Assembly: GCA_026387575.1 (NCBI GenBank)
Contig: JAPLLK010000025.1
Location: 1 to 53,258 of the forward strand
DNA from: Nitrospirota bacterium
GTDB taxonomy: Bacteria; Nitrospirota; Thermodesulfovibrionia; Thermodesulfovibrionales; UBA1546
Reading direction: 5' to 3'
Length of the DNA: 53,258 bases
Of the stretch, positions 27,580 to 35,888 are shown piece by piece. The notes under the pieces were generated by a model. That model was not told the DNA's origin. It did not search any database and saw only the letters and a program-made list of their open reading frames with translations. Position 1 is the stretch's first letter. Every line of letters starts with the position of its first letter. The translations under genes were made by a program, and so were the position numbers.

Positions 27580-28458
27580 TCAGGAGAATCTTATTCTTCC
27601 CAGTGCAATTACAGCGCCTCCTATGCCTAACAGCAATCCGACAATAGGAAGGGCAGGAAAAGTTTCAAATGGGAACACAAGGATTTTCAGTATTGGGATA
27701 GTAGCGGTAACCTTATAGAACAGCACATGGTAAAATGCGAGCGCGGCTGCCATGCTTGCAATCCCGCCGAACATCCCGAGCACGCTCCCCTCTATAACAA
27801 AGGGCGCACGTATGAATCCCCTTGTTGCGCCAAGAAGTTTAAATGTTTCTATTTCTTCTTTTCTCCTATAAAACGCAATCTTTATGGTGCTGTAACATAC
27901 AAAAATCACTCCTGCCGACATTATGATAATAAGAGATAAACTGCCTGCCTTTGCCATTCCTTTGATAGAGTGGATGGAATTAAGGAATTGTTCGCCGTAC
28001 TCCACTTCTGCAATGCTTTTTATTTTTTTAATCTCTGCGGCAAACTTTTTAACGCTTGCGATATTGACAGATTCTTTCTTAAGCTTAATCTCAATTGATG
28101 CGGGGAGAGGGTTTTCGTCAATGCCTTCAAGAATATAATCTGCATTCTTTAAAACGCCTTTTAATTCCTCCAGCGCCTTATCCTTTGCTATATATCTTGC
28201 CTGTTCAACGGCATTATTCTTTTTCAGTTGTGCAATTATGCTTCCTGTTTCCTGCTCTGACAGCCCGTCATTCAGGTAAAGCATTACGGAGAACCTTGCT
28301 GGAAGTCTTTTTGTTGCAAGGTCTATGTTATAAACAACAAAAAGCGTGAGTGTAATCATAAACAGCCCTGCCGCTATTGTCAGTACTGAGAGGAGATTTA
28401 TCCACTTTTCACGCCATAAACTCTGGAGGGCAAGTCTGAACGAATATAAAAGATACAT
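27580..28458 (-). CDS. ftsX: Cell division protein FtsX
   Basis: FRLALQSLWREKWINLLSVLTIAAGLFMITLTLFVVYNI...RRKEEIETFKLLGATRGFIRAPFVIEGSVLGMFGG; next to ftsE. Confidence 0.92.
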   Translation of the reverse strand: MYLLYSFRLALQSLWREKWINLLSVLTIAAGLFMITLTLFVVYNIDLATKRLPARFSVMLYLNDGLSEQETGSIIAQLKKNNAVEQARYIAKDKALEELKGVLKNADYILEGIDENPLPASIEIKLKKESVNIASVKKFAAEIKKIKSIAEVEYGEQFLNSIHSIKGMAKAGSLSLIIIMSAGVIFVCYSTIKIAFYRRKEEIETFKLLGATRGFIRAPFVIEGSVLGMFGGIASMAAALAFYHVLFYKVTATIPILKILVFPFETFPALPIVGLLLGIGGAVIALGRIRFS

Positions 28459-29120
28459 TATCCTATCTCCTCTCCGACTATATTGCCGCTGTCAATTCTG
28501 AATACTCTCCGTCCTGTATTCCTGTAAAGTTCCCTGTTATGTGTAGCGATAACAACTGTAGTTCCCCTTGCGTTTATCTCTTTAAACAAGCGAGTAATTC
28601 CTGCCGCAGTGTCTGGGTCAAGGTTGCCTGTCGGCTCATCGGCGAGAAGGATGGTCGGCTCTCCGACTATTGCGCGCGCAATAACTACTCTCTGCTGTTC
28701 TCCGCCTGAAAGCGCCTGCGGGAAACTGTCCGCCTTATGCCTTAAATTCACCATCTTCAGTATTTCCATAACCCAATCCTGTATCTCGCTGTCCAGCATG
28801 CCTCGTATGCGCAAGGCTATGGCAACATTGTCAAAAACATTCCTGTTGTCAAGAAGCCGGAAGTCCTGAAAGACCACCCCTATGTTTCTCCTTAGAAAAG
28901 GGATGCTTGATTCTTTAAGTTTGCTCAGATCCCATTCTGCTATGGTTACACTGCCCTCATCAGGTTTTTCCGAAAGATAGATAATCTTAAGGAGCGTGGA
29001 TTTTCCTGCGCCGCTCGGCCCTGTCATAAAAATCATTTCGCCTTTTTCTACGGAAAAAGTTATATTTTTAATCGCTGCCTGCCGCTCATAAAACTTAGTG
29101 ACATTGGAAAAATGTATCAT
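28458..29120 (-). CDS. ftsE: Cell division ATP-binding protein FtsE
   Basis: MIHFSNVTKFYERQAAIKNITFSVEKGEMIFMTGPSGAGKSTLLKIIY...LSGGEQQRVVIARAIVGEPTILLADEPTGNLDPDTA. Confidence 0.95.
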   Translation of the reverse strand: MIHFSNVTKFYERQAAIKNITFSVEKGEMIFMTGPSGAGKSTLLKIIYLSEKPDEGSVTIAEWDLSKLKESSIPFLRRNIGVVFQDFRLLDNRNVFDNVAIALRIRGMLDSEIQDWVMEILKMVNLRHKADSFPQALSGGEQQRVVIARAIVGEPTILLADEPTGNLDPDTAAGITRLFKEINARGTTVVIATHNRELYRNTGRRVFRIDSGNIVGEEIG

Positions 29121-29123
29121 AAT

Positions 29124-30059
29124 TTATCTCTTCAATCCTTGCTTAACAGTCCTTACAATATCATCTGCTGTCAACCCGTATAATTTCATCAGTTCGTCAG
29201 AAGGTCCTGAACAGCCGAATGTGTCCTTAATCCCGATTCTTTTTACAGGCACAGGATAATTCTCCGCGAGGAATTCACACACTGCTCCACCGAGCCCGCC
29301 TATAACAGAATGCTCCTCTGCTGTTACAATTAATCCTGACGCCTTTGCAGCCTCAATAACTGCATCATTGTCCAACGGCTTGACAGTGGGCATATTTATT
29401 ACACCGGCATCAATCCCCTCTTTTTTCAGCATCTCCATTGCATCAAGCGAAACAGAAACCATTATGCCTGCTGCGATTATATTTGCATCTTTTCCTATAT
29501 GGAATCTATACGCCTTGCCTATTGTGAATTTATAGTCATCAGGCATAACCACAGGCACCTTTGACCTTCCAAGCCTGACATAAACAGGCCCGTAAAAATC
29601 AGCTATTGCCTCAATGACCTGTTTTGTCTCTATCCCGTCTGCAGGTACAATCACAGTCATGTTAGGAAGGACTCTCATAAGGGCAATGTCTTCTATTGCC
29701 TGATGCGATGCGCCATCCTCGGCAACGGTAATCCCACTGTGAGTTGCAACGAGCTTCACATTCAGGCTTGAGTAAGAGATGGTCTGTCTTATCTGCTCCC
29801 ACGCCCGGCCTGTCTCAAAAACAGCAAAGGTAGAAGCAAAAGGCAGCTTGCCTGTAAGCGAAAGGCCGCTCGCTGTGCCGATTAAATCCTGCTCTGAAAT
29901 TCCGATATTATAAAATCTCTCTGGGAAAACCTTTGCAAACTTTGCTGTCTTTGTAGAACCTGAGAGGTCTGCGTCAAGCACAACAACCTCTTTCCTTTTT
30001 TTGCCAAGTTCAAGAAGCGCATCTCCGTATGCGTCCCTTGTCGCTATTCTTTCACCCAT
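29124..30059 (-). CDS. Transketolase, C-terminal subunit
   Basis: ATRDAYGDALLELGKKRKEVVVLDADLSGSTKTAKFAKVFPERFYNIGISEQDLIGTASGLSL. Confidence 0.94.
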   Translation of the reverse strand: MGERIATRDAYGDALLELGKKRKEVVVLDADLSGSTKTAKFAKVFPERFYNIGISEQDLIGTASGLSLTGKLPFASTFAVFETGRAWEQIRQTISYSSLNVKLVATHSGITVAEDGASHQAIEDIALMRVLPNMTVIVPADGIETKQVIEAIADFYGPVYVRLGRSKVPVVMPDDYKFTIGKAYRFHIGKDANIIAAGIMVSVSLDAMEMLKKEGIDAGVINMPTVKPLDNDAVIEAAKASGLIVTAEEHSVIGGLGGAVCEFLAENYPVPVKRIGIKDTFGCSGPSDELMKLYGLTADDIVRTVKQGLKR

Positions 30060-30889
30060 TATTCTAACTCCTTTAACGCTCTTTCCAACTCCTCTGACGT
30101 GGGAGCCATGCCATGATACTGCACCTTCCCTTCAAAAAAGGAGACTCCTTTCCCCTTTACTGTTCTTGCAACTATCATAGTTGGTTTCTCTTTTATTCCC
30201 TCAGCCTCGTCGAGGGCGCCAAGAATAGCCTTCATATCATGCCCATCAATGTCAATTACATGCCATCCGAATGCATTCCATTTCTCTGTAATCGGCTCAA
30301 GCGCCATTATATCGCAGCAATGCCCGTCTATCTGAAGACCATTGTTATCTATGATTGCACACACATTATCAAGCCGGTAATGGGCTGCTGTCATTGCTGC
30401 TTCCCACACCTGTCCCTCCTGAGTTTCTCCGTCTCCTAACATACAGTAAACGCGTGAATTCATGCCGTCCATCTTAAGCCCCATTGCAATCCCGTTCGCA
30501 ATGGACAGCCCCTGCCCTAATGAACCCGTGGATATTTCTACGCCCGGTAATAGTTTTGAGCATGGGTGTCCCTGAAGCGGGCTTCCGATCTTGCGCAATG
30601 TCTTTAACAATGACTTATCAAAATATCCTGAGAGAGCAAGAACCGTATATAAGAGAGGAGCTGCATGTCCTTTTGAGAGTATAAATCTATCCCTCTCTTT
30701 CCATGCAGGGTCCTTGGGATTATGCTTCATCTTGGAAAAATACAGCGCAGTTGCTACATCGGCTGCTGATAGTGAGCCGCCTGTATGCCCTGACCCTGCC
30801 TCTGCAAGCATCTTCAGGATTCCAATCCTTACTGTCTTCGCCTGCTCTTTCAGAAATTCAATATCATCCGCTCTGGAAACCTGACTCAC
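30059..30889 (-). CDS. Transketolase, N-terminal subunit
   Basis: MLAEAGSGHTGGSLSAADVATALYFSKM...RDRFILSKGHAAPLLY...CMLGDGETQEGQVWEAAMTAAHYRLDNVCAIIDNNGLQIDG. Confidence 0.94.
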   Translation of the reverse strand: MSQVSRADDIEFLKEQAKTVRIGILKMLAEAGSGHTGGSLSAADVATALYFSKMKHNPKDPAWKERDRFILSKGHAAPLLYTVLALSGYFDKSLLKTLRKIGSPLQGHPCSKLLPGVEISTGSLGQGLSIANGIAMGLKMDGMNSRVYCMLGDGETQEGQVWEAAMTAAHYRLDNVCAIIDNNGLQIDGHCCDIMALEPITEKWNAFGWHVIDIDGHDMKAILGALDEAEGIKEKPTMIVARTVKGKGVSFFEGKVQYHGMAPTSEELERALKELE

Positions 30890-31281
30890 CTTTTCTTCTC
30901 CCTTTGCATGATGTAATCCAGAAGAATATCATCCAGTGTCTTGTCTTTGTTTTTTTTCATTTCAGGTTCAGCCATGTTTGCAACGCTCACCATTTCTTCT
31001 TTTTTCTCCTCTTCTTCTCCATCAACTGGATACTTCCCTGCAATCAATTCTTTGAGTATTGCCTTGTGCTGTTCCTTCATCATCTCTCTGACGCTTTTTT
31101 TGATGTCTTTGATTCCGATTAGGTGAGAATAGTTTGTTTTTTTTGAGGCAAGAATTGTGCCTTTAAAATACAGAAGTGTAACTATAATAGGGTTGTTCAA
31201 TCCGCTGTCCTCTGTCTGGACATGATAAACCTTTCCCTTGTAGGTTACATTATTATTATAACCGACAAGCATCGCTATCAA
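30886..31281 (-). CDS. Conserved hypothetical protein
   Basis: 4-bp overlap with transketolase N subunit; MLVGYNNNVTYKGKVYHVQTEDSGLNNPIIVTLLYFKGTILASKKTNYSHLIG looks like a conserved, non-random protein. Confidence 0.65.
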   Translation of the reverse strand: MIAMLVGYNNNVTYKGKVYHVQTEDSGLNNPIIVTLLYFKGTILASKKTNYSHLIGIKDIKKSVREMMKEQHKAILKELIAGKYPVDGEEEEKKEEMVSVANMAEPEMKKNKDKTLDDILLDYIMQREKKR

Positions 31282-31296
31282 TATTTTCTCTAAGAG

Positions 31297-31425
31297 TTAT
31301 AAGCCGCAACTTTCGATTATTATATTACAGCAGAGGCGGAAAATGGAAGGGAGGGGAATACTGTTAAATGTGTTTTCATACGAATATGGAGACGTTGACA
31401 GAAGTAATGTAAATGTTTTTCCCAT
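31297..31425 (-). pseudogene. Truncated DsrE/TusD-like protein remnant (42 codons)
   Basis: Minus strand ORF MGKTFTLLLSTSPYSYENTFNSIPLPSIFRLCCNIIIESCGL*; first ~20 aa match the DsrE-family N-terminus; preceded by AAAGGAGGG SD. Confidence 0.5.
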
Positions 31426-31440
31426 ATTCCCTCCTTTTAT

Positions 31441-31464
31441 ATTCAAATATTATTATATTTGAAT
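31441..31464. promoter_or_regulatory. AT-rich dyad (ATTCAAATAT-TATT-ATATTTGAAT), candidate operator, with TTGACA (-35) at 31469..31474 on the minus strand
   Basis: Perfect 10-bp inverted repeat between a TTGACA box and the SD of the DsrE-like remnant. Confidence 0.55.
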
Positions 31465-31470
31465 ATATTG

Positions 31471-32253
31471 TCAAGAGAAAATATCCAGCCAGACTTTTAT
31501 CGCAGTGGCAGAGATAATCAGCGCAAGAATCCATCTTAAAGTCTCTATTTTGGTCTTTTTGCCTACAATTCCGCCTAATCTTGCCATTGGAATTGCACCG
31601 GCAAGAAGGGCTATAGACATGTAGAACGGCACCTGCCCTGTTGCCGCTTTTCCGATTAAGCCTGCGGTTGCAGAGAAAAGGCCTATTGCAAGCGTGCTAC
31701 CAAGAGCGACTCTCAAAGGAATTTTTAACACATATAAGAGTATTGGTATTGTTATAAAGGCTCCTCCCTGTCCTACAAGACCTATTAAAAAGCCAATGAT
31801 GATTCCTATAAAGATAGCTGCCGGCTTATTAAAGACAACCTTCTCTTCCGTAAGCTCATCGCAGTCATAACTCCTTGGAATAAGCATCATTATGGCAGCA
31901 ATAAGCGCAAGCATGGCAAAAATAAAAAGTATGGGTTTGTCAGGGACAAGTTTTGATATAAGCGCTCCGGCAAGCGAGGATGCAAACAGCGAGGTCCCAA
32001 GCGTTAACACAAGAGGTTTATTAATAAGCCTGTTTTCATGGTAATAAAACATTGCTGAAAGAGATGCAAAAAAACCCTGCATCATCGTAATGCCTGTAAT
32101 GCTTTTAACATCTATGCCTTGAAACCCAAGCAGCGGAGGCGCATAAAACAAGAGCGGGAACATGATAATTCCACCCCCTAATCCAAGGAGGCCGGACAGA
32201 AACCCAACTCAGGCTCCGACAATGAAAAGAAAAATGTTGAACGTAAACGGCAT
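31471..32253 (-). CDS. TauE/SafE (TSUP) family permease with one in-frame UGA (codon 15, 32209..32211), candidate selenoprotein
   Basis: Full frame MPFTFNIFLFIVGA-UGA-VGFLSGLLGLGGGIIMFPLLFYAPPLLGF...; the GFLSGLLGLGGG motif continues directly after the UGA; ATG abuts the selD stop codon (TAAATG). Confidence 0.8.
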
Positions 32254-33300
32254 TTATTTCTCTACGTTTATTTTTCTGCCGGTATCAAAGGGTTTATCGG
32301 TAATATCTCCGATATAAGCTGCAAGTATATTTTCTTTTTGAAGAGCGCTGATTAGCTTGTCTTTTTTTTCTGCCGGCACAAATATTAAAAGCCCGCCTGA
32401 TGTCTGGGCGTCGTTCATTAAAATCTTTTCTACTTCGGGAACCCCTTTGCCCCACGTGACATAGGGTTCGTAATTTTTGACATTAGTATTTGTTCCTCCA
32501 GGCACAACACCGGCATCGGCGAGCTTTATTGCATCTTCAAAATACGGGACACGGCCCGAATAAATCTGCGCACGGCATTTGCTTGCAGTGAGCACTTCAT
32601 GGAGATGTCCTATAAGACCGAAACCTGTTATGTCTGTTGCGGTGCTTACGCCGATTTCAAGCATAATCTCGCTTGTCCTTTTATTCAATGTTGCCATTGA
32701 GGCTGTGAATTCCTCAATAACAGAATCACTGCACTTGCCTGCCTTTACTCCTGTGGCGATAATCCCTGTGCCTATTTTTTTTGTCAGTATTAATGCGTCT
32801 CCTGTCAGGGCTTTTGAGTTGTCAAGAATCTTCGCAGGATGTATCACTCCCATAATAGAAAATCCATATTTCGGCTCCTTATCCCTGATGGTGTGGCCTC
32901 CTATAATGGATACTCCAGCCTCCTTCATCTTATCTACACCGCCCTGCATGATTCTCTTAAGCGAAGGGAAGAACTCAGGATTATTAGGGAACATTGCTAT
33001 GTTCAATGACACTAAAGGCTTTCCGCCCATTGCATATACATCTGAGAGCGAATTCGCAGCAGCAATAGAGCCAAACCAGTATGGGTCATCAACTATAGGC
33101 GTAAAGAAATCGGCTGTAAGAACGACTGCAATGTCATCTGTAATACGGTATACGCCTGCGTCATCCGCATTGGCATGACCAACCAGAACATTCGGGTCTG
33201 TTATGTCAGGCAGCTGCCCCAGCACGTGGGACAGGTCCGATGGACTGAACTTTGCTGCTCAACCTGCGCAGCTTGAAAGCTCTGTCAGCTTGATATCCAT
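32254..33300 (-). CDS. selD: Selenide, water dikinase with in-frame UGA at codon 14 (33259..33261), selenocysteine form
   Basis: MDIKLTELSSCAG-UGA-AAKFSPSDLSHVLGQLPDITDPNVLVGHANADDAGVYRI; the CAGU/CAGC motif is the SelD catalytic site; ORF track begins only at 33225. Confidence 0.95.
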
Positions 33301-33327
33301 TTTGACCTCCAAATTCGAGCTAATCTA

Positions 33328-33384
33328 TATATTAAAGCATTGGCATATATTGTCAAGCATATATTGTCAAGCATATATTGTTGA
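33328..33384 (-). promoter_or_regulatory. selD-tauE promoter region: TTGACA-17-AATATA with 3 tandem 14-bp repeats GCATATATTGTCAA (plus-strand sense)
   Basis: Copies at 33343-33356, 33357-33370 and 33371-33384 (last degenerate); -35 at 33351-33356 and -10 at 33328-33333 on the minus strand. Confidence 0.6.
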
Positions 33385-33452
33385 CAGCGGCAGTTTTCAT
33401 GCTTTTCCCTGATTTAGACTTTTGCTGCGCTAATCTTTTATAATTATCAACT

Positions 33453-34997
33453 ATGCTTAAAGATAAAATTCTGGTGTTAGATTTTGGCTCACAGTATACC
33501 CAGCTTATTGCAAGGCGGGTGAGAGAGAACAGCGTCTACTCCGAGATATTCCCGTATAACGCACCTTTTGAAAAAATATTGGATTTTAAGCCTAAGGGGA
33601 TTATCCTGTCAGGCGGGCCGTCAAGCGTCTACAGCAAGGGTTCCCCAATCCCTGGTATAAAGATATTTGATATTGGCATTCCAATCCTCGGCATATGTTA
33701 TGGAATGCAGCTTATGGCTCATCTGCTTGGAGGCAGGGTTGCAAAAGCTGCAAAAAGGGAATATGGCAGAGCCGAACTCACCATAGATGATGATTCTGAT
33801 TTGTTTAAAGGTATCAGTACTAATCTCCAAGCTGTTGTATGGATGAGCCACGGAGACAGAATAGAGAAATATCCTGAAGGTTTTATGCCGATAGCACATA
33901 CAGAAAATTCTCCTGTGGCGGCAATGGCTGATAAAAAGAGAAACTTCTATGCGCTTCAGTTTCATCCCGAAGTTGTCCATACAGAGAAAGGCAGGGAGAT
34001 AATAAAGAATTTTATTTTCAATATATGCGGCGCTAACCTAACATGGACAATGAAATCCTTTATAGAGACTGCAAAGCATGAGATAAAGGAAAAGGTGGGG
34101 AATCAAAGAGTCGTATGCGGAATAAGCGGAGGCGTTGATTCTTCTGTCACTGCTGTGCTTGTTCATGAGGCAATAGGCGATGCGCTCACTTGCATTTTTG
34201 TTGACAACGGTGTTTTAAGGGAGGACGAGGCGAAAAAAGTTGAGCGCATGCTGAAGAAAAGTTTTCACATGAAGATAAAATACGTTGATGCCTCTGAAAG
34301 ATTCCTGAAAAAACTCAAAGGCGTAAAAGACCCGGAAAGAAAGAGGAAGATTATCGGCAATGAATTCATAAGGGTATTTGAAGATGAGGCGATGAAGATA
34401 AAAAATGTCGCTTTCCTTGCGCAGGGTACATTATATCCTGATGTGATTGAGAGCATGTCATTCAAAGGCCCTTCGGCAACAATAAAAAGCCATCACAATG
34501 TCGGCGGACTGCTTAAGAAGATGAAGCTGAAACTGATTGAACCTCTGAGGGAATTGTTTAAAGACGAGGTCAGAGTCCTAGGCCATGAGTTAGGGATGCC
34601 GGCTGAGACTATAAACCGCCATCCATTCCCCGGGCCCGGTCTTGCGATAAGATGCATCAGTGATGTCACAAAAGAACGGCTTGCTATTTTAAGAAAAGCG
34701 GATGTGATAGTTCTGGATGAGATAAAAAAGGCAGGGCTTTACGGAAAAATCTGGCAGGTATTTGCAGTGCTCCTCCCCGTAAAAAGCGTCGGCGTAATGG
34801 GAGATGAAAGAACGTATGACAATGTCATTGCTGTCCGGGCTGTTACGAGCGTTGACGGAATGACCGCTGACTGGGCTCAGATTCCCTATGAAGTTCTGGG
34901 ACGGATATCAAACAGGATAATTAATGAAGTCAAAGGCGTAAACAGGGTTGTCTATGACATAAGCTCCAAGCCACCGAGCACAATTGAATGGGAATAA
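33453..34997 (+). CDS. guaA: GMP synthase (glutamine-hydrolysing)
   Basis: [20 protein letters not shown]...[14 protein letters not shown]...[17 protein letters not shown]...[13 protein letters not shown]. Confidence 0.97.
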   Translation: MLKDKILVLDFGSQYTQLIARRVRENSVYSEIFPYNAPFEKILDFKPKGIILSGGPSSVYSKGSPIPGIKIFDIGIPILGICYGMQLMAHLLGGRVAKAAKREYGRAELTIDDDSDLFKGISTNLQAVVWMSHGDRIEKYPEGFMPIAHTENSPVAAMADKKRNFYALQFHPEVVHTEKGREIIKNFIFNICGANLTWTMKSFIETAKHEIKEKVGNQRVVCGISGGVDSSVTAVLVHEAIGDALTCIFVDNGVLREDEAKKVERMLKKSFHMKIKYVDASERFLKKLKGVKDPERKRKIIGNEFIRVFEDEAMKIKNVAFLAQGTLYPDVIESMSFKGPSATIKSHHNVGGLLKKMKLKLIEPLRELFKDEVRVLGHELGMPAETINRHPFPGPGLAIRCISDVTKERLAILRKADVIVLDEIKKAGLYGKIWQVFAVLLPVKSVGVMGDERTYDNVIAVRAVTSVDGMTADWAQIPYEVLGRISNRIINEVKGVNRVVYDISSKPPSTIEWE

Positions 34998-35000
34998 ACT

Positions 35001-35888
35001 ATGGACATCAAGACCTATCTCAGAGAGAAAAAGGAACTTATAGATTCATTTCTTAAAGAATACTTTTCTCCGAATTTTATTCCGACTGTCTTAAAAGACT
35101 CCATCACTTATTCCCTATCTGCGGGAGGAAAAAGGATAAGGCCGATACTTTGCCTTGCTGCGCATGAGGCATGCGATGGAGATTCTGAGGACATACTTGC
35201 CTTTGCATCCTCAATAGAACTCATTCACACATATTCATTGATACATGATGACCTTCCTGCAATGGACAATGATGATTTAAGGCGCGGCAAGCCGACAAAC
35301 CACAAGGTATTTGGAGAGGGCATGGCGATACTTGCAGGAGATGGCCTTCTTACAGAGGCGTTTTATATGATGGCAAATTCGCTCTCAAACAAAAACATCA
35401 AAAACACGGCATTAATAAGGGCAATAAAAGATATTGCCTTTACAGCAGGCATTCATGGAATGGTCGGAGGCCAGGCGCAGGATCTCCTCTCTGAAAATGC
35501 AGAGCCTGACAAAGAGACTCTCTCTTTTATTCACAAACATAAAACAGGAGCGCTTATATCAGGCTCTTTAAGGGCAGGCGCAATCCTTGCAAATTGCGGC
35601 AAGCCTTCCCTTAATGCAATCACAAGATATGGAGAAAACATCGGGCTTGCCTTTCAGGTGATAGATGATATACTTGATGTAGAGGGTAGCACGGATGAAC
35701 TCGGCAAGACCACAGGCTCTGATGCAAGAAGAAAGAAGATGACTTATCCATCAATATACGGTCTTGAAAATTCCAGAAAAAAGGCTGAAGAGTTGATAGC
35801 AGAGGCAGTCTTTTCCATTAAAGACTTCTCAGCTAAGGCAGAGCCTTTAAGAGAGATTGCCAGATACATGCTTGAGAGAAGAAGTTGA
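35001..35888 (+). CDS. ispA: Polyprenyl (farnesyl/geranylgeranyl) diphosphate synthase
   Basis: SAGGKRIRPILCLAAHEA...SLIHDDLPAMDNDDLRRGKPTNHKVF...IGLAFQVIDDILDVEG; upstream of dxs. Confidence 0.92.
   Translation: MDIKTYLREKKELIDSFLKEYFSPNFIPTVLKDSITYSLSAGGKRIRPILCLAAHEACDGDSEDILAFASSIELIHTYSLIHDDLPAMDNDDLRRGKPTNHKVFGEGMAILAGDGLLTEAFYMMANSLSNKNIKNTALIRAIKDIAFTAGIHGMVGGQAQDLLSENAEPDKETLSFIHKHKTGALISGSLRAGAILANCGKPSLNAITRYGENIGLAFQVIDDILDVEGSTDELGKTTGSDARRKKMTYPSIYGLENSRKKAEELIAEAVFSIKDFSAKAEPLREIARYMLERRS

Noticed and set aside
29124-30889. Transketolase in two ORFs considered as a frameshifted gene
   Set aside because: Separate N- and C-terminal transketolase subunits are a well-known arrangement; both have proper starts and stops
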